DNA of 64,000 nt from Fratercula arctica (taxonomy: Eukaryota > Chordata > Aves > Charadriiformes > Alcidae). Location of the stretch: contig CANTUZ010000002.1 of the NCBI GenBank assembly GCA_947846985.1, forward strand, positions 54,950,885 to 55,014,884. Direction: 5' to 3'. A program made the position numbers and the translations under genes. The notes beneath the pieces were generated by a model, which saw only the letters and a list, made by a program, of their open reading frames with translations, was not told the origin of the DNA and did no database searches. Positions 41,546 to 55,400 of the stretch are shown here, one piece after another. Within the stretch, counting starts at the first letter, position 1. Each line of letters opens with the position of its first letter.

Positions 41546-43690
41546 CTTGACTGATTTGCTTTCCAGCTGACAAGCCCTACACGGATCTCTGCACCACACT
41601 TCCAAGCAGTGCTTGCTAAGTGGCACATCCATTACCACCAAAGAGGTGCAGAGAGGGAATGCAGCATCAGAGTCAGCGGCTGCCTCAACTCCAGCTCCGA
41701 GCAGCGCATTCATCGTGCACCTTACACATTTTCCCCACTATAAAGAATGAATAATTTGTTCAAGCACTGAAGGCAAAAGCCGGTGCCAGATCAGTCAGTG
41801 CCAAGTTAGGGGCTATTTCAAAGAATGTAGGTAGCCTGAGTCCTCCACAAAGCGTGGGGTGCTGTGAGGACCTGTAGAATAGTCCTTCCTCTGTCTCCCT
41901 GGGAGGTGAGCTAAAGGAAATTGCTTCTGCCCCACAGTCCTACCGCTGGCCAGGAGGATGCTTTGGCTTGCACCCATATGCAACGTCCGCCACAAATTGG
42001 CCTTGATGCATTGAGAGATTTACCAAAGGATTATGAAGGGTTTTTCCCCTCCCTCCAGGATGTTTTTCTAAAAACTATCCTAAGAAATGCGTGACTCCAG
42101 ATTAATTGCAAGAGGGAAAGGAGAGGAACAACAAGAAGTCCATTTTTATTCTCCTCGAATTAGAAACATGAATTTTCTTCCCCTCCCACTGATTCACCGC
42201 TCAGCATTCAGCTAAGATGATCACCGAAAAAGGAAAAGCAAATGAACAGTGATGTTTCTTAGGGTATGAAATACTTTACAATTAAATAAGGTGCTGCGGA
42301 GTATTGTGCTGATCACCAGTGATTGGTAGCTCTCTGCTAAGCTGCAAATGAATTCAGCACAGGACAGCATTCCAAATTGCTCTTACAAGCTTTCCTTTAT
42401 TATTTTTATTTGGTTACGCTCTGACTCTCATCCAGAATTGTACTTAATGCCCTCGTCTGAAGTTGTTGAAATGGCACCCCATGGCATAGTGTGACAGTGA
42501 AAGGATATTGCCTTTGGAAGCTGCTAATGGTCCATGAAAAGAAAACAGCAGAAAACGGGAGAGCAGTTGTTCCAAAATAATAAGAACAAAAATCTTTACA
42601 TTTTTAGCTCATCGTCTTCCCATTGTCAGAGGACTGAGAATGGGCAGAACGTAGTTTGCAGCTAGTGAGGAGCTGCAGATCCAGATGGGTTGCAAGTCAA
42701 AGATACAAGCAATGAAAAAACAGTGCATTATATGTAGCAAAATAATTTAATATTTTTAATCTTCCACTTGCCACTCAAAATTATTGTTTCCTACATAACA
42801 TTACCCACGAGGTATCATCATTCCCTGGGGTGGGACAGATGGCCCGATAAAGTGTCATTAGAAATGAGCAGCAAGGGTTGTAAAAGGTCAGGCCAAGCTC
42901 TGACCTTACAAAAGCTTCAGTCACGGTAAAGTCTGTCTTAGACAAAGATACTTCAGTGACCCCGCAAGCACAAGGCCCCACTGAAGCCAAAAGGAGCTCT
43001 CTGCCTCAAATCTTATAATCTTAGGAATACAGAATACTGCTGGGAAGGCCTAATTCCTCAGTGACTTTACTCCAGACTTACCTGCATGCTGCTCCAGCAG
43101 GAGTATTACAGAAGTGAAGCAATAATCACTTGAATAAAACAATGCCAACAGGCAAGCTATGAGCATACCTATCTTTTAACAAACCTGTTTGTCCCAATTC
43201 CCCCAAAGTAATACATTCCCTTACCGTTGAACACACTTGTACAAGCAAAAACAAAGAAAAGAAATTAAGGTTAACAATAACAGTGGCTCATTCCTTTAAC
43301 AAGTCTCTCCCTACTCACAAGAGCTTTTCCTCCAGTCTTAGACTATTTCTATGGTCATTACTGCCTTAGCATAAAGTTTGGCACTTGCCTCTGCATCTCA
43401 CAGACCACAAGAGTAACAAGGCACTAGCCGGACCCTTTCATGACCTGTACCAGTCTACCAACTTACTGTGCTGCTGTAGGAAAAACAAAGAGATGCCAAC
43501 CTCTTTGCCCCAGACCAGCAACATCAAATTGGAGTCTCTGTGTCCTAAGTTACTGTGGCAGCTGTCTAGTTTACAGTATATTTCACCCCAAAGTAAAGCA
43601 CAGCATTTTTTCAATATAACTGTTACTTAAATAACTTACTACCAGAAAATTTGCCATTTTTTCTTCCCCTCTTCAAACAACAATATGATA

Positions 43691-43709
43691 AAATAATAAT
43701 AATAATAAT
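43691..43709 (+). repeat. (AAT)n microsatellite
   Basis: A short uninterrupted AAT trinucleotide array of about six units in AT-rich DNA. Confidence 0.9.
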
Positions 43710-46700
43710 TAGAAGGAAAAAACATCGCCCTGAGAGACAGTTATGTTTACTGTGTAGTGATTTCCCAATAGAAATTAATTCAAAACAAATTTACATTCTA
43801 CATTTAAAGAAGATATAAATAATTCATGTTCTCATATCATGAGCACTCTGCATGTCATACACCGGGGTACCTGCAATTTTTCAGTTTATCCATTTAAAAT
43901 TTTCATTCAGGAGCTCATTATCATGGGTTTTTGTGCTTCTATTCCACTGTGGTAATTTAATAGTCTTCAATAGAATTATGTTCAATTAAAATGTATTCAG
44001 TTTTACCATTCCAAATCTTTTTAGCTTTTAATTTAATTGCTGTAGGCTTCAATTTTACTTATGTACTATTAACTCAACTTGTTCACCGATACAGCTCTCA
44101 GAAATATGAAAAGACTAACCCCATAAAGATTGCAAACTGGGGTTTCATTCCTCTTAAGCCACTTCTGCATAGACGTCACTCCATCTCTTTCAGGTCAGTG
44201 ATTCCCATAATCTCTGAGGGCAGAGTCAGACCACATTGCTTCATTTTCTAGCAGCCATTCTTCTTCCACCTAAACACAGCAAACTCCCTTGCCAGCTCGT
44301 GCACCCATTGTCTTCTGACAGACTATTGCCACACCAGCACGAGGTCCTAAGAGTTTCTGCTTGCCCAGCTCTTGCCCAGGATTATCATGCATGTGAGTTC
44401 CTACAAGAACCTCCAAGTCACTGATGTGCTCAAAGCTGACCAGGTAAGTAGATGCTTCACGGGAGAAGGCAGGAAAATGCTCCACTTCTTGTAGGATCAA
44501 ATGACACGTCATGGAAATGGACTTCCTTCCAGTCCCTAGAGGTTTGGTGTCTCAAAATAGAGAAAATGAACAAGTGACCCATGGAAAGGTAGAAGACAGT
44601 GATTCAGGCTTTCTTCTGGAATTATACAACTTTGTACACCCACAGGCATGGAAATGGTAGACCCGGAAGATCCACACCAGTTTCCGAGTCTCTGCTGACA
44701 AAAGCAGGTTTCCTAAGCTGTACTGACATAGAAGCACTGGACTCTTACGAATTTAACACAAGAGTTGTCTGGGGGGAGGGGAAGGAAAATAGATCTGCAT
44801 CTTCTGTACTGGCCCTTCTCTGATCTTATGTTGCAGGTGACAACACACCACTGATCCATGCAGTGCCATTATCAGATTCATGCTGTTCTGTAGCTGTAAC
44901 TGATATTGACATCATTTTATAGTCCAACTTTTACAGGTGCTAACATTTTCTCTATTTTTGAGCTACTATTACAGACTGACTAGTTCTGACTGACCTGTGT
45001 TGAGTGGTATCAGTATTGACGTTAACCTGTAACCTCAAAAATGGACGGGCTATTTCAAACTCTCCCTTCGTTATCCCAAGATCAATGACTTGCATTTATC
45101 AACCTTCAGTTTCCTCTGCCATTGTGTCAAATCTTGTCATGTCCTTCTGACCCTTGACTGGTTTAAATGATTACAAATTCTTCTACCCGAGAGTTTATTT
45201 CCCCATTCCCAAATGTCAATCAGTACTTCTCCAACTGCAAAAACTTTGAGTGCTCCTTTTCTCCTATACTAAAAGAACTAAAATTTTTCCTTATTTCCAT
45301 CAAAAGGAACGTTTTTCATAGGCATCTCATAGACAAAGACATTTTTTGTCAAACAAACACCATCTCTCTCATTTTTTATGTGCAAAGACATTTCAAAGGG
45401 TGAATATAAATAAAATCAGGAGGCAAATTTTTTTAGAAAACACTTCCCAGTCATCCGAAACTACTAAATTTATGGTAAATATCTTGGAAAAGCATGCTGC
45501 AAAAATAGCTTGAAATCAACCAGGCACACAATTTACTGAAAAAGAAGGCCAGGTAGGTACATATTGTCCAACTTTGCAACCTTGCTGGTCCTAGGTGTGC
45601 AAGACATGCTAGACTCAATCTTTATGTATCCTCGGGTTACAGTAGGCTTGCCTCTCTTCTCCCATCTGTATGCACACATTGTTCATCAAAAGATTAAAAA
45701 TCTACCCAAACCTAACTGGCCAATCAGATTGTTATGACCAGCTTCCCGTAGTCAGTGGCATGGGAACAGGCAATGTGCTCAGCAACACACTTGGCTTGCT
45801 TCAGAAACCATTTACATGTAAATAACCATAGATGAAATATTCGTTAAGGTCTACAACAGAGTCTAGACTCACACCATTGGCACTGTATCAAGACTCCTCA
45901 ATCCCCCTGTTCACTGTGCTGTTGAGAAGAGACAACGGCTCACGCCTGGATCAGAACAAACGTCCAGCTCTAGCTGACACCCCTGTCTCTGACAAGGGTC
46001 AGTCATGGAGGCTGTGTCATGGCCCCTCCACAAGGCGTAAGAGACTTCAATTGAGGAAGGGTAACACAGGCAAAACCTGCCAAAAAAAGGAATTAATATT
46101 TTCTTTGTGTGCAGTGATGTGTATATGTCCATCCAGAACTCATCTGGCCTGTAATACAGGATATTTCTGCAGTCAGCAGTAATGAGTTCCCATTACAAAC
46201 AGCAACATTCCATTTTTAATATGAGAAAGACATTTTTCACTCCACAAAGAAACCATACAAGGAACGACCAGGTGTAGTGTCCCAAAGCAACTTGAACATG
46301 GGAACAGAAAGTTTTGTGTTTGAAGTTTCAAGCAGCACTGAAGTTTAGCTGAGCTTTTGCGTGCCAAGTTTCAGCTTAAAGGGAATTTTTTTGGCTACAG
46401 TATAAGCCCTGGAGAATAGGAAGCATTCTAGAGGAAGCATCAAATCACACTTAACTACTGTATGGCAGAGCAAGTGGCTGTGTTACAACACAATCACTCA
46501 ATAAGACAATTTCTTATGTTAGCATTTTAATTAAAATAAAGAATACTTGCCTCCATCTTACACTCTACAATTCTCCCTTCAAATTATACAGACAGACAAT
46601 ATGTACAAAGCAAACAGAAAATAGGATCACAAATCCTAGCAGACTTGAAGGCATGACTCAGAAGCTTTGTGAGAAATATGGCAAATAAAACCAGAGTTAA

Positions 46701-49431
46701 TGATCCCATAAACATTTATTTCAAGGAAATATTAACAGCGGTCCCTAAAATGTTTCTGGGCAATAAGGGATAAATAACACCTATTATTAATGTAATGGTA
46801 AAAAATGTCATTTACCACACATTTGCAGTACTCTTGTTAAATACATTATTAAACAGTATCCCAGTATGGATTAACACTGAACAGAAGCTCCAGATGTAGA
46901 GATGTTTCCCTGTGGTTTTATCAGCAGCAACATGGTTGGTGCTAGCCCAATGCTGATCCCAGTGTGGACAGGGCCTTTGGCTTGCTCTGTTTGTTTTTTG
47001 GATGAATAATAACACTTGTGCAGACTTCGCACTGGGCTTGGTGCTTTGATCAAAGCACTTTCCAGTGGGCACAAAATCTGCCTCTAATGTTTGCACCTAA
47101 GCTTTCATTTTTAAAGTAAATCACTGGGGTGAGACCCTGTCAATCCAGCCTTGCATACCGCTCTCTCCAGCCAAACAGTTGCACCAATTGTCCCCTACGG
47201 GGTCTTGCACCAAAAGAAAAACAGGTCTTCTCCCACCTGTGCCAACAAATGGCCCACAGGCCTTCCCTGCACCTCCTTCCCTCGCTGGCTACCCCCGAGC
47301 AGCCTCTTTGCTCAGCCCAAAGGCAGCAGTGGGGGAACAGACGGCTATTGGGCAGCACGCAGCAGGAGCTGGTAACATGTGCCAGTCCACTTCTGACAGT
47401 AGAAAAGCTCCTGAGGAAAGACAGGGCCTTCTGCATTGATCTTCCGCTTCTCCACCCAGACGTGTTGCTCTGGGGTGAGAAACGGTGTCTTAACCAGCAG
47501 GTGGGTAAGCAACGTGGCACGGACCAGCACTGGCTGAAGATGTGGTTAAAGCTTTCTGCTCTCTTCAGCTAAAGGTGATCTCACTGGAACCCAGATCAGA
47601 TGTGTTTTACAGACAGGCATTGCTGATGCTGTCCTGGAGGATCAGGTGTGTCCATGAAGGCTTCTTTTACTCTCTCCAGTCCCCATGGCCCCCAGATGCT
47701 TAACAAATCAGCAGCCTTTCACTTGGGCGGTAGCACTCCAGACTGGTTGACATCTGCCTCCCTGCAATGGGAATTTTTATCACTGATCTCTTCGTGGTGG
47801 TAAGCACACTCTAGGTTATACGAGATCATGTCTCCCTCTAGTGACTAAATGTCTGTATTTTTGAAAGCCGTGACCCCAACTTTAAAGACATAATTTTTAA
47901 AGGGGCTGTAAAGTACACATCTACCTATCTATCCATAGATTAAACTCTCTTTTCTTTCACTCCTGATTGTGCATCAAGGTCTGAACTGGATTTTGCTTAA
48001 AACTATCCAAACATTAACAGAGTCATAGGACTTCTCAGTAGGCATTGTGTCTCTGTTATACTGGGCTTTTAAACAAAAAAGGCAGTATCTGACCAGGAAG
48101 AATGACAGATCTTGATTAAACATTCATGCTATTTATTTTGTACTGGCAGCTAATCTTTGTCCAAACATTTAAATCCAGACAGTGATATTTAACAGCAACT
48201 CTACTAAAACTATCACTTGTGCTTGCTACAGATATGAGGATCACTCTTTCTTATTTGGCAGGCTAGAAGACATCTACTTATCCTCACCAACAAAACAGCA
48301 GCCCAATTTGTTTTTAAAAGACGTGGAAAAAAACAGAAAATAATGTTCAAAGTTTCATCAGCTGGAGATAAGAGTGGAGAGAAGATGATAAGAGAAGAGA
48401 CTGGAAGCTTGAAGCTTCACAAAAGGCCTGCCACGCTGGTTTCTTCTTTGGCTTATCCCACAGGCAATAATACACTTCACGCTGATAACAAAAAGCAGCA
48501 ACATACAAAGCATCAGACAGGGAGGATGCCCTGAGATTTAGAAAAGTAAAATCTTTTTATCTTTAGCCACGATAATATAAGGCATAGCACAAAGTATGGT
48601 ATGTACACATCAACAAATGGAAGCTGACCACAGAGGATAAGAGTGACCAAAAAATAGTGCCATGGCACATACCAAGGATGAGCACCAGAAAGCAAGGAAA
48701 GGCAACACAAAATCTCATGGGAGGTATGTTACATCCCTCACACAGTGACAGAATGAAACAGTAAAGAAAAATGACAACATGCCTGACATATGCTGGAAAA
48801 AAAACCATTGCAAAACGATTTTTTTAAAACTCTGCTGGAAGCTGCTAAAAACACAACATAGGACAAAGACAACTTGAGACTCACATTTCCACTCAAAATT
48901 ATAAGGCAATTATTATAATAAGAAATATAATTGAAAAAGGAGGTGAAATTAATATTTTTCTATATGTTTTCTTTAGTGAATGAGTTTCCCACACATAAAA
49001 TCAATTTAATTTAACATTTGGCATCACTTTTTTTCTCATTTTTAGTGGCACTGAGCTTGCCTAAACCCACATGTAACCTGTGGGAACACTCAGAGCTCAA
49101 TAATTTCAGTATTCTCCTGACAAGGAAACCAGGGCCTGGTTCTGCAACTGCCAATATGTTTGGCCTCAAATCTTCATAAGATCCCATGAAGTGGGAGCAA
49201 GAAACCTTTCTACCAACTCTTGTCATGACCTGAGTTTCATGTTATCCTGCTCGATCCCCTAGATCTTTCACAGAAAAGCGGATAAGACAATGTGATTTTA
49301 AAATGACAGAAACTGATAAAATTTGGAAATGGGAATAGTGCCCAGGGCTAGATGTCAAGTCTGTCGGGTTCCTTAAGCTATTCCTACCTAATTGCAAGAG
49401 AGTGTTATACCAGTACTTTATATGGTCTGAA

Positions 49432-49457
49432 ATATATATATATATATATATATATAT
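49432..49457. repeat. (AT)13 microsatellite
   Basis: Alternating A and T for 26 bases. It is self-complementary, able to extrude as a cruciform, and likely variable in length. Confidence 0.95.
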
Positions 49458-52400
49458 TTTAAGATAGTAATAATAATCATAATAGGACTGCAAAGCTAGA
49501 GAAGAGCCCTTGGAAATTTTCTTAAAAATTCCCTTGTGCCCCTAGTCTGCTTTCAAGGATGGTTTTGTTTTTCCTTCTTAATCAATTCCAGTTCAGCTTC
49601 TTCTCTCAGGTCTATTCTGGTCCTGCTGCAAAGGAGTAACTAAACCTAAGTGCCTGCCCCTCATCTCAGGATGTCTGGAGCTTCCTTGAGCTACAGCATA
49701 AAAATGTGAAATAATAGGTTGTTCTTTCTTTTTTCCCCTGAAGGAAACCATTTTGTATAATATTTCCCTTTTAGTCGCCTGCATTCCCCAATTTACTTCC
49801 TCAGCTTCAAGTCACCAGCTAGAGCAATAGTATGCCCATACTAGAAAAACCTGGAAAGGATAAAGAAATACAACCCATTTACAAACCTTACAAACAGTAC
49901 AACCAACCACTCCTGATGCCAAAATCTAGAAGCTGCTTCGGTGCTCTCATCAGCAAAGCAGCCCACTTTTCTTCTACCTATAGGTGGCACTAGTTATGTA
50001 CCCAACATCCCAGCCCATGCCTGTCGCTGTTTCTGCCGACCTTGGCCGTAGCTTCTTGTCTGGTTTCTCCCTTGCTGTCGGCGGTGTCTTAATCACAAAC
50101 TTTAAATACATGCAGGAGCAGCTTCGAACAAACGAAGCATGCGTTTATAAAGCAAGAAACAAACTCTCCTGATCTCTGCCGGTTCACACATCACCACCAC
50201 CTGGGCGTACATCTGTTTCCCCTGGGTGTCCTCAAACATTAAGGACAAATGGTGGCAAATACTAGCCTGAATCATACTTCTCAGGAAAGGTGGCTTTATA
50301 TATGTTAGGACATATTTAACTCTCCTCTCCCATGGTGAATAGAAGCAATAAACCCCCCAGGCTCCCATGGAAAGCGGCATCAACCCACAGTTCACTGAAG
50401 TTCGCCTAAAATTTGAGAATGCAACGTTGACCTTTATTTGAGACACAAACCTTTCTAGACTTTAGCCATTAAGCTAAGCCACAAATGTTTTTCCTGTCAC
50501 CTGCGAAATTTCAGAATTTTGTTAAAAAGCCAAAAACCTGAAAAATAATGCTGTTCAAGAAGACCAATGAATAGAAATCCCTAAGATTAAATTGTTAAAA
50601 TATTTCATGTAAATAATATCCTCATCTTTCCTTTTTCTTGTTTACTTTTAACACGTTAATATAAATTAACCAAAATACTGTGATGAAAGCATTGGTTTGA
50701 ATTATAAAACAGTAAACTCTTCTTGAAAATATCAAAAGGGGCCATTTCAAGAAAATATATTTTCCCCCAGAAACGGCTCGGATTAGATCAGAACTATCAA
50801 AACTGATCCTTTCTAACAAGCAGGAGGAGGTTATGCTTAACACCGTGCTCCATCCAGAGAGAACTACAAGCACGACCTTACTCCAGCCACATGCAAAACT
50901 TCACCAAACAGCCCAGGAACTGCCTCAGCTTGCTCTGTCCCACTCTACGCCCAGCACACAAGAAGAAGCAGGGAAAAGATGGATCGGTCTTACAATATCG
51001 ATTGAGGGAAGGACTCTCTTCACCCAACCTTAACCATCTAAACTGGACATATCCAGTTGAAACCACCCATGTAGGGTATATCAATACTCAGTAGAGAGTG
51101 ATGATCCACCTCAGCCTGAAGCAGTTTCACACAGGATGGATTGCCCTCCAGAAATGTCTCTCAAGTGCCTGCTGAAGCAACCTGCAGAACGAGTTTATAC
51201 TCGGCGTGTCACATTTAGCTGGCGTGGTTGACCTGTAGGCAAAGACCCCGTGCATGTACCCTGAATGCAAAGGCTGCTTTTGGGAACAGAGGCGGCTGCG
51301 TGTCTCCTTCCCCTCTGCTCTCACCAGCCAGTTGCCACCTGCATCGCTAGGTTTTTAAACCTCATGCCATTGTTTGGGTGGTTTGTTAGGTGCAGCACTG
51401 CCCTGCCCTTTACTCTTCTCTTTAGCCCCCCAGAGCAAAGCTAAATATTATGTATGCCAATTACCAGGTTTTTCTTTAATAAAACAGGCCAAGAAATATT
51501 CTGAATGTAAAACACTATATTATACCCTAACACACTCACAGAGGCTAAAGAATTATAACTCATTCCTACTGCAACATTATTTTAGTCCACTTTCCAGTTG
51601 TTTTATTTAAGTGATTAGTTATTGTGCAACTTACTTTTTTCATAAAAAAGGGGAAAGATCTGTTTTAACACATCTTGGCTCTGTTAAACTATATTTTACA
51701 CATGAATTAGTGTGAATTTTATTGCTGTATTTTCCCAACTTATTAAAAGGGCTGTACTTTACAAATAAAACTGCAGGATGGATTTATTATTTACAGTCCT
51801 AGTCCTAGCCTTCACATCTACTTAATATGTGTAAAGTGTTTAGTTTTCCAATGTAGTCCAGCTGCATCACTGGAATCAAACTTGTAATTGCCTCTTTGGG
51901 ATTTAAAACCATTATAGTTGTGCTTTTATGTTCTCTTTTGTTTTGCTTGAATCACTTTTTCAGGTCTATGAAGTACAGCTGGCACAATAAAAGTTTGATC
52001 AATGCATAACCAATGCAGTGTATATTTCTTCCAGATATATAAAACCCAGGTGAAAAATGTTAATCTATGAAAATTATCTTTGTCAGCTACTTATTCTTGG
52101 AATTTAAATCGGTTTCAATCTTGAGGTATATGGTTTGGCCTGGGGTTTTCCAGTCTGGGTTTTTCAACAGTTTCTTGTAATGTGTACATTTGACATATTA
52201 AAATGAACGATTGCCTGATGTAAAGTTTCAATTACCAGGGCAGATTTTTTTCTCATACTGTGATACTTGAATAAAATTATCCTGGTACCACAGGAGTTAG
52301 CACTGGAAAAAGCCTACACAAGCAGCCTTTATTTCCTTACCAATTTAGGATCCTCTCACGCATCATTGACATTGATGCTATTGGATCATCTACTCAAATC

Positions 52401-55400
52401 CTTTAGGCCTCAAAGTCATGCTTTGGGCGTATGGAAAATCACCAAATCCCTGCCAAGAAACTGCAAAATTAAACCATTCACTTTTGGCAACATGAACTGG
52501 TTTTCACGTTCTAGAGTACATTAACCTGCTAGACAATTAATTCCCATCCCCTCACACTGGTTTAGTGGCCTTCACCTAAAGCCTGACTCTTCTGGAATTG
52601 CTGGAGGAGAAAGGTGTTCTTCAGTATGAGCCAGGAATTCAGACCCTGGCCTTCAGAAAACATTTATTACACTATAAAGTACACTTCTAAAGCCAAATGT
52701 AAAATAAGGTAGAAAACAGGTAAAATTGCAGTATATACCTTTTTGATAGTAGGTTTTCTACATAAAGGTGTACAAAAACATGGTAGGTGTATTAACATAA
52801 AACTGCAGAGCCAGCTTAAAGGTGGTGTTGCCAGAGTTCATGGTTTCAGCAAGTTTCATAATATTTGATGTTTGTCTCTGAAAGCTCGGTTTCAGGATTT
52901 AGATGATTACATTAGGCTCAGCAGCAAGAACCATAAATAAAATGGACTAGATTTGTAAGTAAATTTCAAAGCCAACTTCATAGTAAGAATGCTAGAAGCA
53001 ACTTAGACCCCAGACTCCTCTGTTCTGTTTGTGTCATATGTAGTACATAATATAGCCCTTTACGGCTCCAGAACATGATTGCCTTTGTCATTAGGCACGA
53101 TCAGGCATGTAAGCTGTCCATACACCCTAACGGAAAGACTCTCACAGCCACACCAACGTGTTATGGAATGAGCCTGATTTATAAAGGTGTCACAACTTGA
53201 GTGGTGAGCAAGTCTGGACTTCCTACACTGCCTACGCAATAGGTCTGGTCCAACTGCATGCGCAAGACAGAGTTTCTTCATGAAGGTATGCCTAAAGACA
53301 AAGTCCCTAGTCGTTACAAGAAGACACTCTTCAGATAGGTATTATAAACATGTCTACAGGAATAGAACTTGCATCAAAACATAAATGTGATTTGACTGAA
53401 AGTGTGAGGGGAAACAGCTACTTCTAGACTTGACTAGTCTGGTTACAGTGGAGGCTCTCATGTCATCCAGAATGAGAGCGATTTTCTAGACAATATCCAA
53501 ATTTATTCTTCCTGTTTAAATAAACCTAATTATGAGACTTAGGTTTCTGGAGCTTATATTCATATTTATAAATTCAAGACTTACATTCTGTGAATGTGTT
53601 GAAATAAATAGCTAATATCCATAGGAATGCCAAGCCTTCCTCACTGTGCCTTTTGCCATACAATGAAGATATTTTGCATATACAAACATAGTAATATAAA
53701 TTTCAATTAATACTCACTAGAATGATTTTGTAGTTCTCTTGTACACTGTCATCAGAAAGTGTAGCAAGAACGCATTTGCAAGTGCAATATGTCACATCTA
53801 TTTTCTAGAGTAAAAGAATACACAAAAGGTAATCACGATCACCATTCAAAGGAAGACGTCACTTATTAACACCACTAAAGCAAAAGAAATCCCCCAGATG
53901 TATTCTGAGATATTCACTATCAAAATATATTAAATAGACAGCTTCTTATTTACTGCCCAACAGACATTTCTGACAATTCTTCTATACCATATACTGTGTG
54001 GAACTCTTCTTCTAGATTGTCCCTTGAATTAAGACTCTCACTGTATTCAGATAACTCTGGAAGACCTGACTCTACCATGAATATCTCCAAGAAAACAGCC
54101 GTGTGATCAGGATAAGTTCTGAGGAAGATTTTCCCTTCCTTTTTTTCCTCTAATCATCACCTATTCGTCACCTATGTCCCCATTTGTGTTCTCCTGTCTC
54201 TTCTGCCCATTCCTCACCAGTTCTTTCGTTCAGTCACTAGTAGTTACTTTCCCAAAATACCTCAGTGACTGAAAAAGTGACTCAGGCATGATTTGGCAGA
54301 TCTCGTGGAGCTTTCCAAAAACACTTCATTTCTTGACTTTTACGGCTTTGCAACACAGCTAATTGCAGAGGATCATGTTCTGACCACCCTCTCCTGTCAG
54401 ACAGCTCAGGCATGGTTGCTCCTGTTCTCAAATGACTGTATACAGAGTTTGGATCTGGCAACTTCAAACAACAAATGCCCTGGATTGCTTACCCCTTTCT
54501 AGTACTTAGGATGTAATAGTTCACCTCAAAACAGTGCCCAGACATTTTTTTAAAATCTAATGAGGGGGTCTTGCATCATTTCCTACCTATATAGTGAAAA
54601 AAAAAATACACGTCTAATTAAAAAAAACTCTCCCTTCTTGAAAGTCAGTGGGCCTTAGGCTCCCCTATTCCTGCCGGTCTTGAAAGTTAGACTTGGGATT
54701 TTCAAAGTGCAGGTCCATGCTATGAATCCTTCTCAACCAGACCTGGCTCAAGAAGAGGTTTCCCACACCCTCCCCAGAACTTCCTATTTCCACTGCTTCC
54801 CTCTCAAAGATTATAGCCTCTCCATTGTGACAACGCTCATGTGTTTATATTTAAGACCAACTTTTTTCCAATTTCCTTTTAAAAAACAAGATTATTTCGC
54901 GTAAATGAAAGAATGGTAGTGAAGAACTGGCTCTAGTGAAGAACTGGAGTCAAGGTAGAAAGGAAATTTTCTAAAATGGTTTTGCAAACAAGTATTTTTT
55001 AAAGTAGCATTTAAAACTAAATTATTTAAGGCCTTGTAAGTTCAGTGACCAACTATGTGGGCTTCTCCCACCCTCAGACCTCATATCACCATCACATCCC
55101 AGCATGGGAGGATGGGACCTAGAGAATCAAATGCTGTTGCCACCCTGACATATATCATCCTCTTTATAAAAATATCATTATCCCATCAAGCTCTTGTTAT
55201 CATACTGAGACTTGGTTTGTCAAGTTTGAGGTCAAATCAAGCTTTTGCAAAACAGTTCCCTATTTTTGACTGTAACGATTATGATGTGAACGGAACTGCA
55301 GGCAGAACTGCTGCCGCAATTGGGATGGCATGAGGTGTCTGTGAAGCTTAGTTCATCCTTCTAACACAATGTTCAGGTAAGGAAGCTGCACTGTATTCCA

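Noticed and set aside
45075..45165. CTTGCATTTATCAACCTTCAGTTTCCTCTGCCAT segment resembling an old dispersed amniote repeat
   Set aside because: The match is too short and remembered too vaguely to name a family.
47129..47572. Overlapping open frames of 147 (+) and 126 (-) codons in a GC-richer patch
   Set aside because: No recognisable domain and no splice or promoter context. Both strands being open together suggests composition rather than coding.
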